From assembly GCA_024233875.1 (NCBI GenBank), contig JACKPB010000001.1:186001-250000 (forward strand): DNA of 64,000 bases, in the 5' to 3' direction. Shown piece after piece: positions 10,658 through 19,716 of the stretch (position 1 is its first letter; the number at the start of each line of letters is the position of its first letter). The notes below the pieces were generated by a model. That model saw only the letters and a list, made by a program, of their open reading frames with translations. It did no database searches and was not told the origin of the DNA. Source of the stretch: Leptospiraceae bacterium (GTDB lineage Bacteria > Spirochaetota > Leptospiria > Leptospirales > Leptospiraceae). Made by a program: the position numbers and the translations under genes.

Positions 10658-11341
10658 TTAGATACCTTTCTTTGCCGCTAAGTGAAGGATTGACTCAATG
10701 ATCTCTTCTTCTGAAAGGAATTCGCAGTTGTAAGTGACGTCAAAGATATTGCTTCCCAGGTTCTCACCCGCAAAGTAGCTCAAAAGATAGACCCGTTCCG
10801 AATCTACAACCTTCATCCGTCCGAGCGCTTCATTGTCTGAAGTGATGTTTTCTAGCTTCTTAACCCGTTCCATCCTCCAACTCACAGAGGCGTGGAGATT
10901 GACATGAAGGGAATTCTTTATGTCACGGGAAAGAACTACACCACCCCTACCGAGAAGAACTACATTTCCATGCAGAGCGATTGTTCTCAGTATTCTTGCC
11001 ACTGTTTTTTTAATCTTCACATCACTGGGTAGATGAATGTCCGAAAAGGTAAGAAATAATTCTTCAAATATACCCTTGGGTTTGTTCTTAGCCATTTCTT
11101 CCAAGAGTTTGCTGGGGATATTTAACTCAAGAGCGGCCTGATTGATGATTTCTTTATTGACAACTTCCCAATCTACTCCATTTTTTTGGGTCAGTGCTTT
11201 GGATACGGCTGTTGAGATAGGGTATCCCGGACACCCGTACTCACGGGATATCGTAATCAGTTTGGGTGGAGTTGATTCATTGAGAGCTGTTTCTGAGTTG
11301 ATCTTGTCTCTTATAAAATCTAAAATAGGACTTCTGGTCAT
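10658..11341 (-). CDS. Cytidylate kinase-like family protein
   Basis: 227 residues, cytosolic. The opening KLITISREYGCPGYPIS matches the P-loop-like start of the cytidylate-kinase-like family. HGNVVLLGRGG (about residue 125) and the R-M-E-R-V lid region are also typical. True cytidylate kinases phosphorylate CMP; in this subfamily the real substrate is not settled. The ATG at 11341 is followed upstream by the divergent chemoreceptor gene. It is convergent with rpoD across the shared terminator region. Confidence 0.8.
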   Translation of the reverse strand: MTRSPILDFIRDKINSETALNESTPPKLITISREYGCPGYPISTAVSKALTQKNGVDWEVVNKEIINQAALELNIPSKLLEEMAKNKPKGIFEELFLTFSDIHLPSDVKIKKTVARILRTIALHGNVVLLGRGGVVLSRDIKNSLHVNLHASVSWRMERVKKLENITSDNEALGRMKVVDSERVYLLSYFAGENLGSNIFDVTYNCEFLSEEEIIESILHLAAKKGI

Positions 11342-11661
11342 GACAACCTCCCGGAATTGTAGAAGTTAAATAAATCGATAAATTCTTTCGAAATATTAGA
11401 TCAAGAAAATGAGATAAGGATCGTTAGATTCATTTTCTAAATCATTTGCCTCCAAAATTCATTTTTCAATAAATGAATTGTTTCATAAAAAAAAAAAATG
11501 TCCAGATGAATTTCAAAAATTCTTTTAGAATCGAAAAAAAGTTTAAATTGTTTAGAGAAAGAAATACGTTATTTAATTCTAATTCTAAAGTTTTTCATTG
11601 TGTTTGGAGTAGGGATTAAATATGATTTCAATTAAAATAAAAAAAATGGAAATAGAATGAA
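11342..11661. other. Divergent intergenic region with an inverted repeat
   Basis: 320 bases between the divergently transcribed kinase-like gene and the poly-HAMP chemoreceptor. Very A+T-rich. A perfect 9-base inverted repeat (AATTCATTT / AAATGAATT, six-base spacer) lies at 11456-11479, a candidate operator. No open frame worth calling and no clear promoter. Confidence 0.5.
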
Positions 11662-13986
11662 ATGTTCACCAGGCAGAAAGTAAGCACCAAACTAGTAACA
11701 GGATTTATGTTTGCCATTCTTGTACTTCTGATCGTTATAGGACTGAGTATAGCAAGAATTGAAATCCTATCAGGAGAAATACACAAATTTTCCAAAGATC
11801 AATACCCCCAGGTTGTGTATGCTCAGGAAATTATCAATGATTTGAACATCATTGCAGGAGCAAGTGCCAAGAGCTTACTTTCCACAAATGAAATTGAACG
11901 AAGCAATGAAATGGATTTGATTCCTCAGGCCAGAGAAAGAATTTTCAATCGATTCCAAAAACTTCAGGAAATCATCACTGACCCGGATGGGAAAAAACTT
12001 CTTAATGATTTAATGAAACGAAGGGGCTTTTATCTTTCTGTTCAGGAAGTGTATATTGATTACATTCGATCGGGTAAAAGAGATTTGGCGGTCAAATATT
12101 TGATGGGAGACTTTAAAGTTGAACATGATGCCTTCATTAAATCCACAAAAAACTTAATCACAAATGTCTCATCGGGAGTAGATGAAGCCGGGAAGAAAAA
12201 TGAAACGGAAGTAAAGAATACTATCAATATTCTATACATGTTCGGATTGATTGGTACTATCCTTACTTTTGTATTTGCTGTACTCATTACAAGAAGTATT
12301 ACCAAACCACTAAAAGAAGCAACGGATGCCGCACAAAAAATTTCTAAAGGTGATTTTAATTTTGAACTCCATTCAAATTCTCAGGATGAGATTGGTGAAG
12401 TGATACGGGCAGTAAAAGAAGTTCAATCTTCTGTGAAGGCCATGCTTTCCGATACCGGACTACTCATCAATGCGGCTCTTGAGGGAAATCTAATCACCCG
12501 TGTAAACACAGAGAATCATAGGGGAGATTTCAAAAAAATTATTACCGGTGTGAATAAAATTTTAGATGTCATCACGGAACCTCTGACAGTTGGAGCGGAT
12601 TATATCGATAGTATAGCTAAAGGAGAAATCCCTCCCAAAATTGAAATTGAATTCAACGGAGAGTTCAATTCTATCAAAATCAATTTGAACCGTGCAATTG
12701 ATTCCATCAATAATCTCATCTCGGATACCAATTCTCTTTATCTCTCAGCTCTGGATGGAAACCTTGCGATTCGGGTGAATCCGAATCGACACAAAGGTGA
12801 CTTCAGAAAAATTGTAGATGGAATCAACAAAGCATTAGATGCTTTAATCTATCCTCTGAACATTTCAGCTGAATGTATACTAAAGATTTCTAAGGGAGAA
12901 ATTCCTCCCCGTATTACTGATAAGTTCAATGGAGATTTCAATACCATAAAAAATAATATCAACAGTGCTATGGATTCAATTCAGGATCTAATTGATGATA
13001 CCAATCTTCTTTCCGAATCAGCTCAGAAAGGAAATCTGGAAATGAGAGTGGATTCCAGAAAGCATAATGGTGATTTTAAAAGAATTGTAGAAGGTATCAA
13101 TCAAACATTGGATTGTGTGATACTCCCTATCACGGATGTTCGTAAAATCATGGAGATTACGGAAAGAGGTGATCTCACAGGTGTAATCTCCAATCAGTAT
13201 GAAGGGGAGTTTCGTGTGCTCAGAAATTCAATCAATAATACTATATCCAAACTTTCTATGACGATCGGTAAGATAAAAAAATCTTCTGAAATACTAAAGA
13301 CAGCATCAAATCAGGTAACTCAAAAAGCAAATATCCTGAGTAAGTTGTCCAATAGGCAGGCACAGTCTGTGGATGTGACCACACAAAGCATCACAGAGAT
13401 GAGATTGTTGGTTGATCAAAACAAAGACAATGCCATGTCCACAAATACTATCGCTATGCAGGCTTCCTCAGAGGCTAAAAAAGGAGGGGAAGTAGTTTCA
13501 AAAACCGTGACAGCAATTCGGGTGATAGCGGAAAAAATTTCAGTCATAGATGAAATAGCCTATCAAACTAATCTTCTGGCACTCAATGCGGCAATAGAAG
13601 CAGCAAGGGCCGGGAATGAGGGGAAAGGATTTGCAGTTGTAGCCAATGAAGTGAGAAAACTGGCAGAAAGAAGTCAGATTGCATCACAGGAAATAGGTGC
13701 ATTAGCAAAAAATAGTGTTGATATGGTGGAAGAAGCAGGCGAGCTTTTGGGGAATATTGTTCCATTGATTCAGAAGACATCTGATCTGGTCCAAGAAATT
13801 TCCGCATCTAGTCAGGAGCAATCTATCAGTGTAAATGAAATCAACTCATCCATGCAACAACTGAATCATGGAACAAGAGAAAACAATCTAGTTGCAGACG
13901 AATTGGCAAAGACAGCGGAGCAATTGCAGAGTCAATCTTCAGAGCTTCAGGAATTGACAGAATTTTTCCTGTCGGCTCAGGAGTGA
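11662..13986 (+). CDS. Methyl-accepting chemotaxis protein with a poly-HAMP array
   Basis: 774 residues. A first membrane helix (about 10-31) and a second (about 190-212) enclose a helical 4HB-type sensor of about 155 residues. After a HAMP domain (about 213-265), several HAMP-like units repeat. Recurrent signatures are GNL-x-x-RV, HxGDFKxI, and GEFNSIK or GDFNTIK. These fill about 265-540. The signalling hairpin follows (about 545-774), with the tip YQTNLLALNAAIEAARAG and then GKGFAVVANEVRKLAE. It should sit in the inner membrane and control CheA through CheW. It has no che gene beside it. The start at 11662 has only a weak ribosome-binding site (GGAAA). Its ligand is unknown. Confidence 0.93.
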   Translation: MFTRQKVSTKLVTGFMFAILVLLIVIGLSIARIEILSGEIHKFSKDQYPQVVYAQEIINDLNIIAGASAKSLLSTNEIERSNEMDLIPQARERIFNRFQKLQEIITDPDGKKLLNDLMKRRGFYLSVQEVYIDYIRSGKRDLAVKYLMGDFKVEHDAFIKSTKNLITNVSSGVDEAGKKNETEVKNTINILYMFGLIGTILTFVFAVLITRSITKPLKEATDAAQKISKGDFNFELHSNSQDEIGEVIRAVKEVQSSVKAMLSDTGLLINAALEGNLITRVNTENHRGDFKKIITGVNKILDVITEPLTVGADYIDSIAKGEIPPKIEIEFNGEFNSIKINLNRAIDSINNLISDTNSLYLSALDGNLAIRVNPNRHKGDFRKIVDGINKALDALIYPLNISAECILKISKGEIPPRITDKFNGDFNTIKNNINSAMDSIQDLIDDTNLLSESAQKGNLEMRVDSRKHNGDFKRIVEGINQTLDCVILPITDVRKIMEITERGDLTGVISNQYEGEFRVLRNSINNTISKLSMTIGKIKKSSEILKTASNQVTQKANILSKLSNRQAQSVDVTTQSITEMRLLVDQNKDNAMSTNTIAMQASSEAKKGGEVVSKTVTAIRVIAEKISVIDEIAYQTNLLALNAAIEAARAGNEGKGFAVVANEVRKLAERSQIASQEIGALAKNSVDMVEEAGELLGNIVPLIQKTSDLVQEISASSQEQSISVNEINSSMQQLNHGTRENNLVADELAKTAEQLQSQSSELQELTEFFLSAQE

Positions 13987-14128
13987 GTCAGGGTTTTTGG
14001 AATTTGCCTATGGATATCTTTTTTTTTAAGGTTGATAGGTTGAGTTTACTTTCCCGAATACTAATGAGGGAAATCGCTGATTTCTAACTAAACTTTCTCT
14101 GAAAATATACTTTATAGGATGATAGTCT

Positions 14129-16369
14129 TTGAATAAGTTTTTCATAATTATATATTCATTAGTGTATTTATTTACTCCTTTAGGGTCGGAAGTATTTTCT
14201 GATTCAAACCTATCCGTTCATGATTTCTCGCATTGGAATTATGAAGAGAATGGAATGATCCATCTAAACACTCCCTGGGAGTTTTATCCCGGAAAATTTT
14301 GCAATCCGAATGATTTTTCTATAAATTCTAAAGCTGAAGACTATGATAGTTGTACAAAGGAAGATAGAATAGAGATTCTATCCGAAAGATGGAATCGAAT
14401 TGCATTCCAAAATGAAAAACTTTCATCGCTTGGCTTCGGCACATATAGATTGAATTTGATTGTTCCGGTCAGAAAAGGACTGGGAATAAAATTATCTGAA
14501 ATCTCAACTTCGTATCGTTTTTTTATAAATAGTGCTGAAATTTTTGAATTGGGAAAAGTCGGTAGAAATTTCAATACATCTTATCCGAATGTTCGATTGA
14601 AGTACATTCCTTTGGATGTACCTGAGGATGGACGGATAGAATTAATCATTCATGTATCTAATTTTTATGAATATAGGGGAGGAGGAATACTGGCTAATCC
14701 TATTATTGGTCCGATTGATGAATTGCATCAAGAGGATGAAAAAAAAATAAGAATTCATGAAAGACTGGCTATTGCTATCATTGTTAATATTTTTTTCAAT
14801 TTAATTCTTTTTTATAGATTGAAGGATATATCATTTCTCTTCCTGGGGTTGTTTAGTATTGAGGGAGTCTTATTCAATACTGCTTTTGAAAGTACTATTT
14901 GGTATTCTGTTTTTCCTGAATCCAACTGGCACATAAGGATTAAAATTGAAATGATTTTAGGCTATCTTACCGTTGGAACATTCTTGCAATATCTAAATAG
15001 TGTAATACAAATCAAAAAATATAAAAAAATCATTTTGTTCAATGTAGGTATCAATTATATTCTGGGGTTATTTTGTTTCTTTGCTCCTACCGAAATAACT
15101 ACTTCAACATTTGATTTGAGTAATCTTTTCCTGATCCCGGCTCTCGTTATTATCTCATTACTTATTTATCATGGATATATGCAGAATCAGGAAAATGCAA
15201 AAAAATTATCAATAGGTATATTGGCTTTAATTATTATCACCTTCAATGATATTTTACATTTTTATAAAATATGGGATACGGGTATCTATCTCATTTATGG
15301 AATATTTTTCTTCCTACTTTTTCAATCTAACCTCTTGATTGATAGTTTTGTAAGATCATACTTTTCTTCCAAAAGACTTTCAGAAGAACTCTCTATTCTT
15401 AATAAGAATTTGGAATCTAAGGTTCTGTTGAGGACGGAAGAACTTCAAAAAGAAAAAGAAAAAGCTGAAAATGCAAATCAAATGAAAGATAAATTCATCA
15501 CTCTTTTGGTTCACGATGTTCAATCTCCAATCTCGGGAGGTTTGAATTTGATTAAATCTTTTCAGTCAAAGGAAGAAAATCTAAATGATCCTGTGAAAGT
15601 TAAGGAGGTATTCAATTCAGGTTTAAGTATTCTGAATTATATATTGAAAGTGACCCGTGAAATTTTAGATTTCAATCGATTTCGCACCGGAGATGTCCGG
15701 CAGGATTATGAGATTGTATTGATTTCAGATGTAATACATGAAATAATAAGAGATTTACTTCAACTTTACCGGGAGAAAAATCTTCGCTTGAAAATTCATA
15801 TTTCTGAAGACGTTACTATTGTTACAGATCGAACCTTATTTCATGAATGCGTATTGAATCTACTTGTCAATGCTATGAAATACTCTCCTCCGAATTCTGA
15901 TATTGAAATTGATGGAGATGAATTTGGGCTTTCTATTAAAAATTTTCTGGGAAATCAATCGGAAAATAAGGAAATTCTTATCTTAAGAGAGTTGTTCCCA
16001 TACAATAAGCGACATTCATCCGGACTGGGGCTCAAGCTGACAGAAGAGATACTCGGAATTTTAGAAGGTCGATTGGAAATTCTTATTCAAAATTCTGAAG
16101 TATTTCATGTTCAAATGATATTTCCTATATCTGAATTCATAATATGTTGTTTGGGAGAAAAATCTAATCTTCCATATCACTTATTGGACAAAACGAAAAG
16201 AATTTTATTTTTTGATGACTTCAGACATTTTCTTGAAATTTCTCAAAGAATATTGCCCGAGATGATTTATTTAGATAGAACTCATCCCAATTTTCAAAGG
16301 GTACGGGAAATATTGAATAAGGGCTCAAGCTGGAAAGATGTTCCTAGAATTGAATTTGAGGGAACTTAG
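14129..16369 (+). CDS. 7TM-DISM sensor histidine kinase
   Basis: 746 residues. A signal peptide (about 1-22) leads into an extracytoplasmic DISM-like beta domain (to about 200), seven hydrophobic helices (about 205-405), a coiled coil, and a HisKA domain with the phospho-acceptor in LLVHDVQSPISGG (His near 463). The ATPase part has an N-box (LNLLVNAMKYSP, about 572) and a G2 box (HSSGLGL). The D-x-G-x-G box between them is not seen; FGLSIKNFLGN occupies that place. A C-terminal stretch of about 85 residues after the ATPase fold is not recognised. TTG start at 14129, preceded by TAGGAT at good spacing. No response regulator is adjacent, so the partner is unknown. Confidence 0.85.
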   Translation: MNKFFIIIYSLVYLFTPLGSEVFSDSNLSVHDFSHWNYEENGMIHLNTPWEFYPGKFCNPNDFSINSKAEDYDSCTKEDRIEILSERWNRIAFQNEKLSSLGFGTYRLNLIVPVRKGLGIKLSEISTSYRFFINSAEIFELGKVGRNFNTSYPNVRLKYIPLDVPEDGRIELIIHVSNFYEYRGGGILANPIIGPIDELHQEDEKKIRIHERLAIAIIVNIFFNLILFYRLKDISFLFLGLFSIEGVLFNTAFESTIWYSVFPESNWHIRIKIEMILGYLTVGTFLQYLNSVIQIKKYKKIILFNVGINYILGLFCFFAPTEITTSTFDLSNLFLIPALVIISLLIYHGYMQNQENAKKLSIGILALIIITFNDILHFYKIWDTGIYLIYGIFFFLLFQSNLLIDSFVRSYFSSKRLSEELSILNKNLESKVLLRTEELQKEKEKAENANQMKDKFITLLVHDVQSPISGGLNLIKSFQSKEENLNDPVKVKEVFNSGLSILNYILKVTREILDFNRFRTGDVRQDYEIVLISDVIHEIIRDLLQLYREKNLRLKIHISEDVTIVTDRTLFHECVLNLLVNAMKYSPPNSDIEIDGDEFGLSIKNFLGNQSENKEILILRELFPYNKRHSSGLGLKLTEEILGILEGRLEILIQNSEVFHVQMIFPISEFIICCLGEKSNLPYHLLDKTKRILFFDDFRHFLEISQRILPEMIYLDRTHPNFQRVREILNKGSSWKDVPRIEFEGT

Positions 16370-16375
16370 AAAATT

Positions 16376-16401
16376 GGTCCTCTATGGAAACATAAAGGAC
16401 C
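16376..16401 (+). other. Hairpin after the histidine kinase gene
   Basis: Six-base stem GGTCCT / AGGACC around a 14-base loop, just after the stop at 16369. There is no T run behind it, so an intrinsic terminator is doubtful. It could mark the mRNA 3' end. Confidence 0.3.
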
Positions 16402-16592
16402 CAAACCAGACACACAATTTATCTAAATATTATGTCGTCAAGTTTTCAAAATTCCGATAGAAAAGATCATGAATTGATCGTTTTTTTTTAAAAAAATAAA
16501 ATCTTTGAATTATTATGTCTCTTTACATCTATCCTATATTTGACACTATAACCCCAACATAAGATATGGAAAAGAAAGCTTTGGGAGGTTGT

Positions 16593-17465
16593 ATGGCTGA
16601 GGAAATTGGAGAAGAACAGGAACCGAAAACACCGGGGGATCCCATACTTGTTTATGATGTAACCTGCCCGGTTTGTGAATTTGATGAATTGAAATACTAT
16701 GCCCTTCGGGCAAAATCATTGATGGTGAAGAGCAATATTTTAGAAATCCCAATCTATGAAGATAGTCCCAAATATGTAGCTGTGGATTACAATGAATTGC
16801 TCCATACTGTCTGTCCCAAATGTTTTTTTGTCGGTGGTAAGAAAGCCGATTTTACTTATATTGATTTGATCAATAACAAAAAAATGCATCATCAGACAGA
16901 CAGGGGAATCATCAAGCATTGGAAGGAAAATGCATCCAAGATTGAAGATTTGATTTTTGATAATTTTGTAGATGAAAACTCATTTACCCACCCCCGAACA
17001 GAGGAAGGTGTGATTGCTAGTTATAAATTGGCTATTTATAAAAATACTCAAGAAATCGAAATCAAAATTCCTTTTGCATATTATAAGAGAGCTAGAAACT
17101 ATTTGAAATACTACTATTTCATTAAAAAATTCTATAAGAAATTTGATGATGAAATTTTGAAAAAAGCCCTGGAAGATTTGGAGTATGTTTTCTTTAAGTC
17201 TGACTTCCCTGAAAAATCTTTTGAATTTGAAGTTTGTTTTATCATCATTGCGGCATCGATCAAACTTGGTGATGAAGCCAAAGCCGGTAATTATATTAAA
17301 GTTTTGGATACTACCAAAGGGGAGCTAACAGCAAAGATGAAAGATGATCCGAGGATCACTCTGACAGAAATCCAGAAGTGGTTGGGAAAAGCAAAAGCAT
17401 TGTGGCAACAGAGGGATGACAATTCACTCTTTGACCTTTTGAGCCCACCCCGATTAATTGTCTGA
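16593..17465 (+). CDS. DUF2225 family protein
   Basis: 290 residues from the ATG at 16593, chosen because GGGAGG lies five bases upstream; an in-frame ATG at 16566 lacks a site. Two CxxC pairs, CPVC (near residue 26) and CPKC (near 75), form the putative zinc site typical of DUF2225 proteins in Firmicutes and spirochaetes. The rest is helical and TPR-like (GDEAKAGNYIKVLDTT near the end). Function unknown. Its last 12 bases overlap the 3' end of the facing deacetylase-like gene. Confidence 0.75.
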   Translation: MAEEIGEEQEPKTPGDPILVYDVTCPVCEFDELKYYALRAKSLMVKSNILEIPIYEDSPKYVAVDYNELLHTVCPKCFFVGGKKADFTYIDLINNKKMHHQTDRGIIKHWKENASKIEDLIFDNFVDENSFTHPRTEEGVIASYKLAIYKNTQEIEIKIPFAYYKRARNYLKYYYFIKKFYKKFDDEILKKALEDLEYVFFKSDFPEKSFEFEVCFIIIAASIKLGDEAKAGNYIKVLDTTKGELTAKMKDDPRITLTEIQKWLGKAKALWQQRDDNSLFDLLSPPRLIV

Positions 17466-18389
17466 TAGAACAGAGAGATGGACTTCTGCGGATTCAGCCA
17501 GAGCAAATAGATCATATCCCCCTTCCAGGAAAGATATGATCCTGCCTCCGCAGATTTCTTTTGCTTTTTTGCAGACTTCAAAACTCATAAATTCAAATCC
17601 TTTCGTACTCAATTCCAGACCACCTAGAGGATCCATTCCGTGTGCATCAAAACCGGCTGATATCAAAATAAAATCAGGCTCAAAAGATTCCAGGGAAGGC
17701 AATACTAGCTTTTCAAAGGCTAGTTTGTACTCAGAATCTCCAGATCCGCGGGGCATGGGAATGTTTAGATTTTTTCCTAACCCCTCTCCTTCCCCTCTGT
17801 CCAGTTCAGAGCCGGAACCGGGGTAAAATGGATACTGATGAAGGGAAAGGAAGAAAATGTCAGGATCCGAATAGAAGGCAGTTTCTGTTCCATTTCCGTG
17901 ATGGACATCCCAATCCAGAATAAATATCCTATTGTATCCAAGTGTTTGTAAGTATCTGGCAGTGATGGCTACATTATTGAACATACAGAAACCCATGGCG
18001 TGACTTTTCTCGGCGTGATGTCCGGGAGGTCTCACAATCGCAAAAGCATTTTCTATCTCGCCCCTGTGTATCGCATCTGCTAGAACAGGACCACTCCCCG
18101 CTGCAAGAAAGGCAGCATTCACAGATCCCGGACTGAAGGGAGTATCCCCATCTAAGTATCCCGATCTTCCCTGAATGGACTGGATTTTTTTTAAGTGGGA
18201 AGAGTTGTGGATTCTTAGGATCTCTTCTTCTGTGGCGGGGCGGGGAGAGTATCCCGGAAGAGAAGAGATGTAGGATTTTGTCTTGAAAAGATTTTGAATG
18301 CTTATGAGTCGTTTGGAAGTTTCCGGATGAAATTCTCCGGTATCATGCTCTAAAAATGAATCAGACATCAGTAGACCAGTTTTTTTCAT
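17454..18389 (-). CDS. Histone deacetylase family (class II / acetoin-utilisation-like) hydrolase
   Basis: 311 residues, a single catalytic domain. Visible: RPPGHHAEKSHAMGFC (His-His dyad), NNVAI, ILDWDVHHGNGTE (zinc ligands Asp and His), FLSLHQYPFYPGSG, and SAGFDAHGMDPLGG (third zinc ligand). Family members remove acetyl groups from lysine or polyamines in the cytosol; here the substrate is unknown. ATG at 18389. It is divergent from the Spy-like/ECF operon and convergent with the DUF2225 gene (12-base overlap). Confidence 0.92.
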   Translation of the reverse strand: MKKTGLLMSDSFLEHDTGEFHPETSKRLISIQNLFKTKSYISSLPGYSPRPATEEEILRIHNSSHLKKIQSIQGRSGYLDGDTPFSPGSVNAAFLAAGSGPVLADAIHRGEIENAFAIVRPPGHHAEKSHAMGFCMFNNVAITARYLQTLGYNRIFILDWDVHHGNGTETAFYSDPDIFFLSLHQYPFYPGSGSELDRGEGEGLGKNLNIPMPRGSGDSEYKLAFEKLVLPSLESFEPDFILISAGFDAHGMDPLGGLELSTKGFEFMSFEVCKKAKEICGGRIISFLEGGYDLFALAESAEVHLSVLSDN

Positions 18390-18461
18390 GAGAATATCTG
18401 ATCTTCCCTCTTCCCTCTCAGTCGATAAAATTTTCCAAAATTCAATTTTTTTTTAATAACG

Positions 18462-18489
18462 GGAACCTCATCGAAATTTTAGGTTCTAA
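18462..18489 (+). promoter_or_regulatory. ECF-type promoter of the Spy-like/ECF sigma operon
   Basis: GGAACCT at 18462-18468, then exactly 15 bases, then TTCTAA at 18484-18489. This is very close to the sigma-E-type consensus GGAACTT-N15-TCTAA. It lies 27 bases upstream of the Spy-like start. Autoregulation by the operon's own ECF factor is inferred. Confidence 0.6.
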
Positions 18490-18516
18490 CAGGAAAATTC
18501 AAATGAGGTTATCAGA

Positions 18517-18951
18517 ATGAAAAAAATTCTCTTTACAATACTAACTCTGGGATTTGCCTTTTCCCTTTTCAATTGCCACTCCTGGAAGCACAAAAGTCCG
18601 GAAGAAAGAGCAGAATACATTTCTAAAAAAGTGAAAAGTCATCTGGACTTGGATGAATCACAGATCAAAGTTGTGGATAAGATCAAAGCTGAGTGGTTGG
18701 CAAAACACAAGGAACTGAAGTTTGATCCCGCTGACAAAGATGAATTCTTAAAATTAGTGAAGAGTGAGAAATTGGATGAAGCAAAGTTGGATGCTCTGGA
18801 TGCAAAGATGACTAATCGGAAAACTGAGATGCACAAGTTCTTTCTTGTCAAATTCAAAGAGTTTCATGCTATACTAAAACCGGAACAAAAAGAAAAACTC
18901 GCCAAACACATGGAAAAGATGATGAAGAGATTCGGACATGGAATCGAATGA
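18517..18951 (+). CDS. Spy/CpxP-like periplasmic lipoprotein
   Basis: 144 residues with a lipoprotein signal (Cys in LFNC, near residue 20). The mature part is all-helical and highly charged, with two LTxxQ-like spots, LDLDESQ and LKPEQKEKL, as in Spy, CpxP and ZraP proteins. Family members act as periplasmic chaperones or metal/stress sensors. It is the first gene of an operon: the ECF sigma gene overlaps its end by 14 bases, so it likely acts in the signal that controls that sigma factor. Confidence 0.75.
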   Translation: MKKILFTILTLGFAFSLFNCHSWKHKSPEERAEYISKKVKSHLDLDESQIKVVDKIKAEWLAKHKELKFDPADKDEFLKLVKSEKLDEAKLDALDAKMTNRKTEMHKFFLVKFKEFHAILKPEQKEKLAKHMEKMMKRFGHGIE

Positions 18952-19438
18952 ATTTGCAAAAATTGTAAATTCTACTAAGAGGGTAGTTCTCTCCGCAGTT
19001 CAAAAAAACCTTGCGGAGAGGTTTTCTTATGCAATAGATGACGTTGTTCAGGAAACCTATATCCGGGCATTTAGAGCTCTGGAGAAAGGGAAGTTCCGGG
19101 GGGAGTCTGAGATTTCAACCTGGCTCTATACTATAGCCAGAAATGAGGCCCTACGCGTGAATGCCCGACAGGAGAAAGAAGAAAAAAAATTAGAAAAACT
19201 AAAGAAAGATTCTTTGGAAAATTCGGGTGGATTTACCTCTTTCTTTTCAATAGATTCAATGATGGAACTCATGAAACGATTACCGGAACATTACTCTTCT
19301 GTACTACAAAAACAATTGTCCGGAAAAACTGAAAAAGAAATTTCAGGAGAATTGGGAATCTCTCCGGGGACAGTCAAATCGAGAGCTTCCAGAGGTCGAA
19401 GTTTGATAAAGAAATTGCTATCAAAGGGGGTAGACTAA
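18938..19438 (+). CDS. ECF-family RNA polymerase sigma factor
   Basis: 166 residues, a typical ECF size. Region 2: AIDDVVQETYIRAFRALEKG, with FRGESEISTWLYTIARNEAL. Region 4: LPEHYSSVLQKQLSGKTEKE, then LGISPGTVKSRASRGR (helix-turn-helix). It should direct transcription from sites like that at 18462. ATG at 18938 overlaps the Spy-like gene. The next gene starts on its stop codon. Confidence 0.93.
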   Translation: MESNEFAKIVNSTKRVVLSAVQKNLAERFSYAIDDVVQETYIRAFRALEKGKFRGESEISTWLYTIARNEALRVNARQEKEEKKLEKLKKDSLENSGGFTSFFSIDSMMELMKRLPEHYSSVLQKQLSGKTEKEISGELGISPGTVKSRASRGRSLIKKLLSKGVD

Positions 19439-19716
19439 TGAGTCAGAGCATGGATAAGGAAATCGAAACAAGATTGAACGATGAGAACTGGGATCGTAAA
19501 ATTTCCAATCGGGTTTTTTCTGAACGGAAACATAGGAAGAGAGCGCTTAGAAATCGTTTGGTTGCATTTTTTCTCTTTCTCTCACTCGGTCTCACAACTT
19601 TGGGTATTTTCGAAAAAAACTTGGATGTAGATCTTGTCATCGAAGAGGAAAGCCAAATGGAGATCTATTCTTATCTGAGCGGGAATTATTTTTTGGTAGA
19701 ATTGTATTCAGAGTGA
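19438..19716 (+). CDS. Small single-pass membrane protein, candidate anti-sigma factor
   Basis: 92 residues, not recognised. A charged cytosolic N-terminus (about 1-40) precedes one membrane helix (about 41-58) and an acidic periplasmic tail. It starts within the TAATG overlap with the ECF gene. Position and topology suggest a short anti-sigma protein, but no zinc-binding HxxxCxxC motif is present. Confidence 0.6.
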   Translation: MSQSMDKEIETRLNDENWDRKISNRVFSERKHRKRALRNRLVAFFLFLSLGLTTLGIFEKNLDVDLVIEEESQMEIYSYLSGNYFLVELYSE

